From Aquilaria yunnanensis (taxonomy: Eukaryota; Streptophyta; Magnoliopsida; Malvales; Thymelaeaceae), in the NCBI GenBank assembly GCA_039654915.1, contig CM077594.1, forward strand, positions 90,162,893 to 90,226,892: DNA of 64,000 bases, read 5' to 3'. The stretch's first letter is position 1, and each line of letters begins with the position of its first letter. A program made the translations under genes and the position numbers. Below, one piece after another: positions 63,160 to 64,000 of the stretch. Below the pieces are notes generated by a model. The model did not search any database. It was not told the DNA's origin and saw nothing but the letters and a program-made list of their open reading frames with translations.

Positions 63160-63771
63160 ACCAGATGGAGTAGCATATGAGGATGCCCCAGCCCCCTACA
63201 GTAAGATCTGGCTTTACCATCAATATTGAGTATATGTGGCTTTAGCCCTTTATGGACAAGATTATTAATGCTTTAGCTCTTGATGGCTTCTGGATGGCTT
63301 AAATTGGCCAATACGATGGCCTCGCAAATCCTGTCAATCATCTGCAAAGGTATATCATTTCTATGAGGCTAAAGAGGACCTCAAATGCCATTATGTGTAA
63401 AGCATTGAGTTATTAATTCATAAGGGCAGTGACCTGGTGGTTCAAAACCAATAAGGGACGATGTTTCTATTCCTTCAAAAACCTCTCTCAGGCATTTGTT
63501 TGCCACTTCTTGGGGAGTATGATGACCCCTAAAATGGTGGCTCACCTATTAAAGGTATAGCAAGGTCAAGATAAGTCTTTAAGGGACTATGTATGGACAT
63601 TCAATGCCAAAGTGATACAAGTGTGGGACTTGTCCCCAGAGTTACATTTGGCAGCCATAACCCAGGGACTGTCAAGGGACTCTAGATTGGTCTGGGACTT
63701 TTATGAAAACCCTATCGGGAGCATAGAAGAGTTTTTTCACCATGTTACTCGGTACATGCATTTACAATAGC
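63160..63771 (+). pseudogene. Ty3/gypsy gag remnant with in-frame stops
   Basis: From 63252 one frame reads IGQYDGLANPVNHLQRY, TWWFKTNKGRCFYSFKNLS, VCHFLGSMMT, KSLRDYVWTFNAKVIQV and ITQGLSRDSRLVWDF, ending FFHHVTRYM. This is the Retrotrans_gag domain of plant gypsy elements (W-F-x-F...L, YV-x-FN). Three in-frame stops interrupt it before the final one at about 63768. No zinc knuckle, protease or pol is reached before the window ends. Confidence 0.8.
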
Positions 63772-64000
63772 TCAATCGGCCTACGATGCCTAAGGGGTAG
63801 CCAAAGGCTAAAGAAGGAGGACCTGCCCCCAAGAAAAAAGGTTGAGAAACAAACTTGACACAACTAGATCCATTTTTGCTGTTACTAAGGGAGACAAGGA
63901 CAAGCATTCTCTATGCTCTGGAAAAAAGAAACCAAATGCCCAGATGGCCTCTGCCCATGCATCCTTTGAATAAAAAAATATTTAAATGAGTACTGTTGAT

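Noticed and set aside
1..64000. CRISPR arrays, operons, prokaryotic ribosome-binding sites, complete tRNA or rRNA genes
   Set aside because: None seen. The window is plant nuclear DNA; tandem repeats present are minisatellites or microsatellites without spacer structure.

Overview
This window is plant nuclear DNA, most likely from a eudicot. It has GT-AG introns, long AT-rich intergenic stretches, a plant-specific Mediator subunit, a plant organelle RNA-editing PPR protein, and several plant-type DNA transposons and retroelement remnants. I cannot name the species.

Layout. (1) 1-2.66 kb, minus strand: the 5' part of a dienelactone hydrolase-family gene; its 3' end lies outside the window. 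(2) 3.0-36.8 kb: a transposon-dominated block. It holds an 8.2 kb PIF/Harbinger-like element that is a giant inverted repeat with arms of about 3 kb, a three-level nest of DNA transposons at 17.4-20.2 kb, hAT-like and Stowaway-like MITEs with readable target-site duplications, Mutator-like TIR elements with gene-like interiors, and a decayed LINE tail. (3) 37.0-47.4 kb: MED33A-type Mediator gene (plus strand, 12 exons, 1322 aa predicted) convergent with a single-exon PPR gene resembling MEF18 (minus strand). (4) 47.6-51.6 kb: repeats and unassigned sequence, including a 740 bp inverted-repeat element. (5) 52.7-59.7 kb, minus strand: an L34e-superfamily membrane protein gene with a distant, tiny last exon, and upstream of it a six-exon Serinc gene (410 aa predicted). 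(6) 60-64 kb: LINE 3' remnant and the start of a decayed Ty3/gypsy retrotransposon (LTR, PBS-like site, gag with stops).

Gene relationships. The genes do not form one pathway. From memory, the dienelactone hydrolase/MED33A pair and the L34e/Serinc pair each correspond to near neighbours on Arabidopsis chromosome 3 (At3g23600/At3g23590 and At3g06180/At3g06170). If so, the first pair is an old microsyntenic neighbourhood pushed about 34 kb apart by transposon insertion.

The exon models are hand-built. Phase arithmetic closes for every junction of the DLH (partial), MED33, L34e and Serinc models, and the three complete models end at stop codons.
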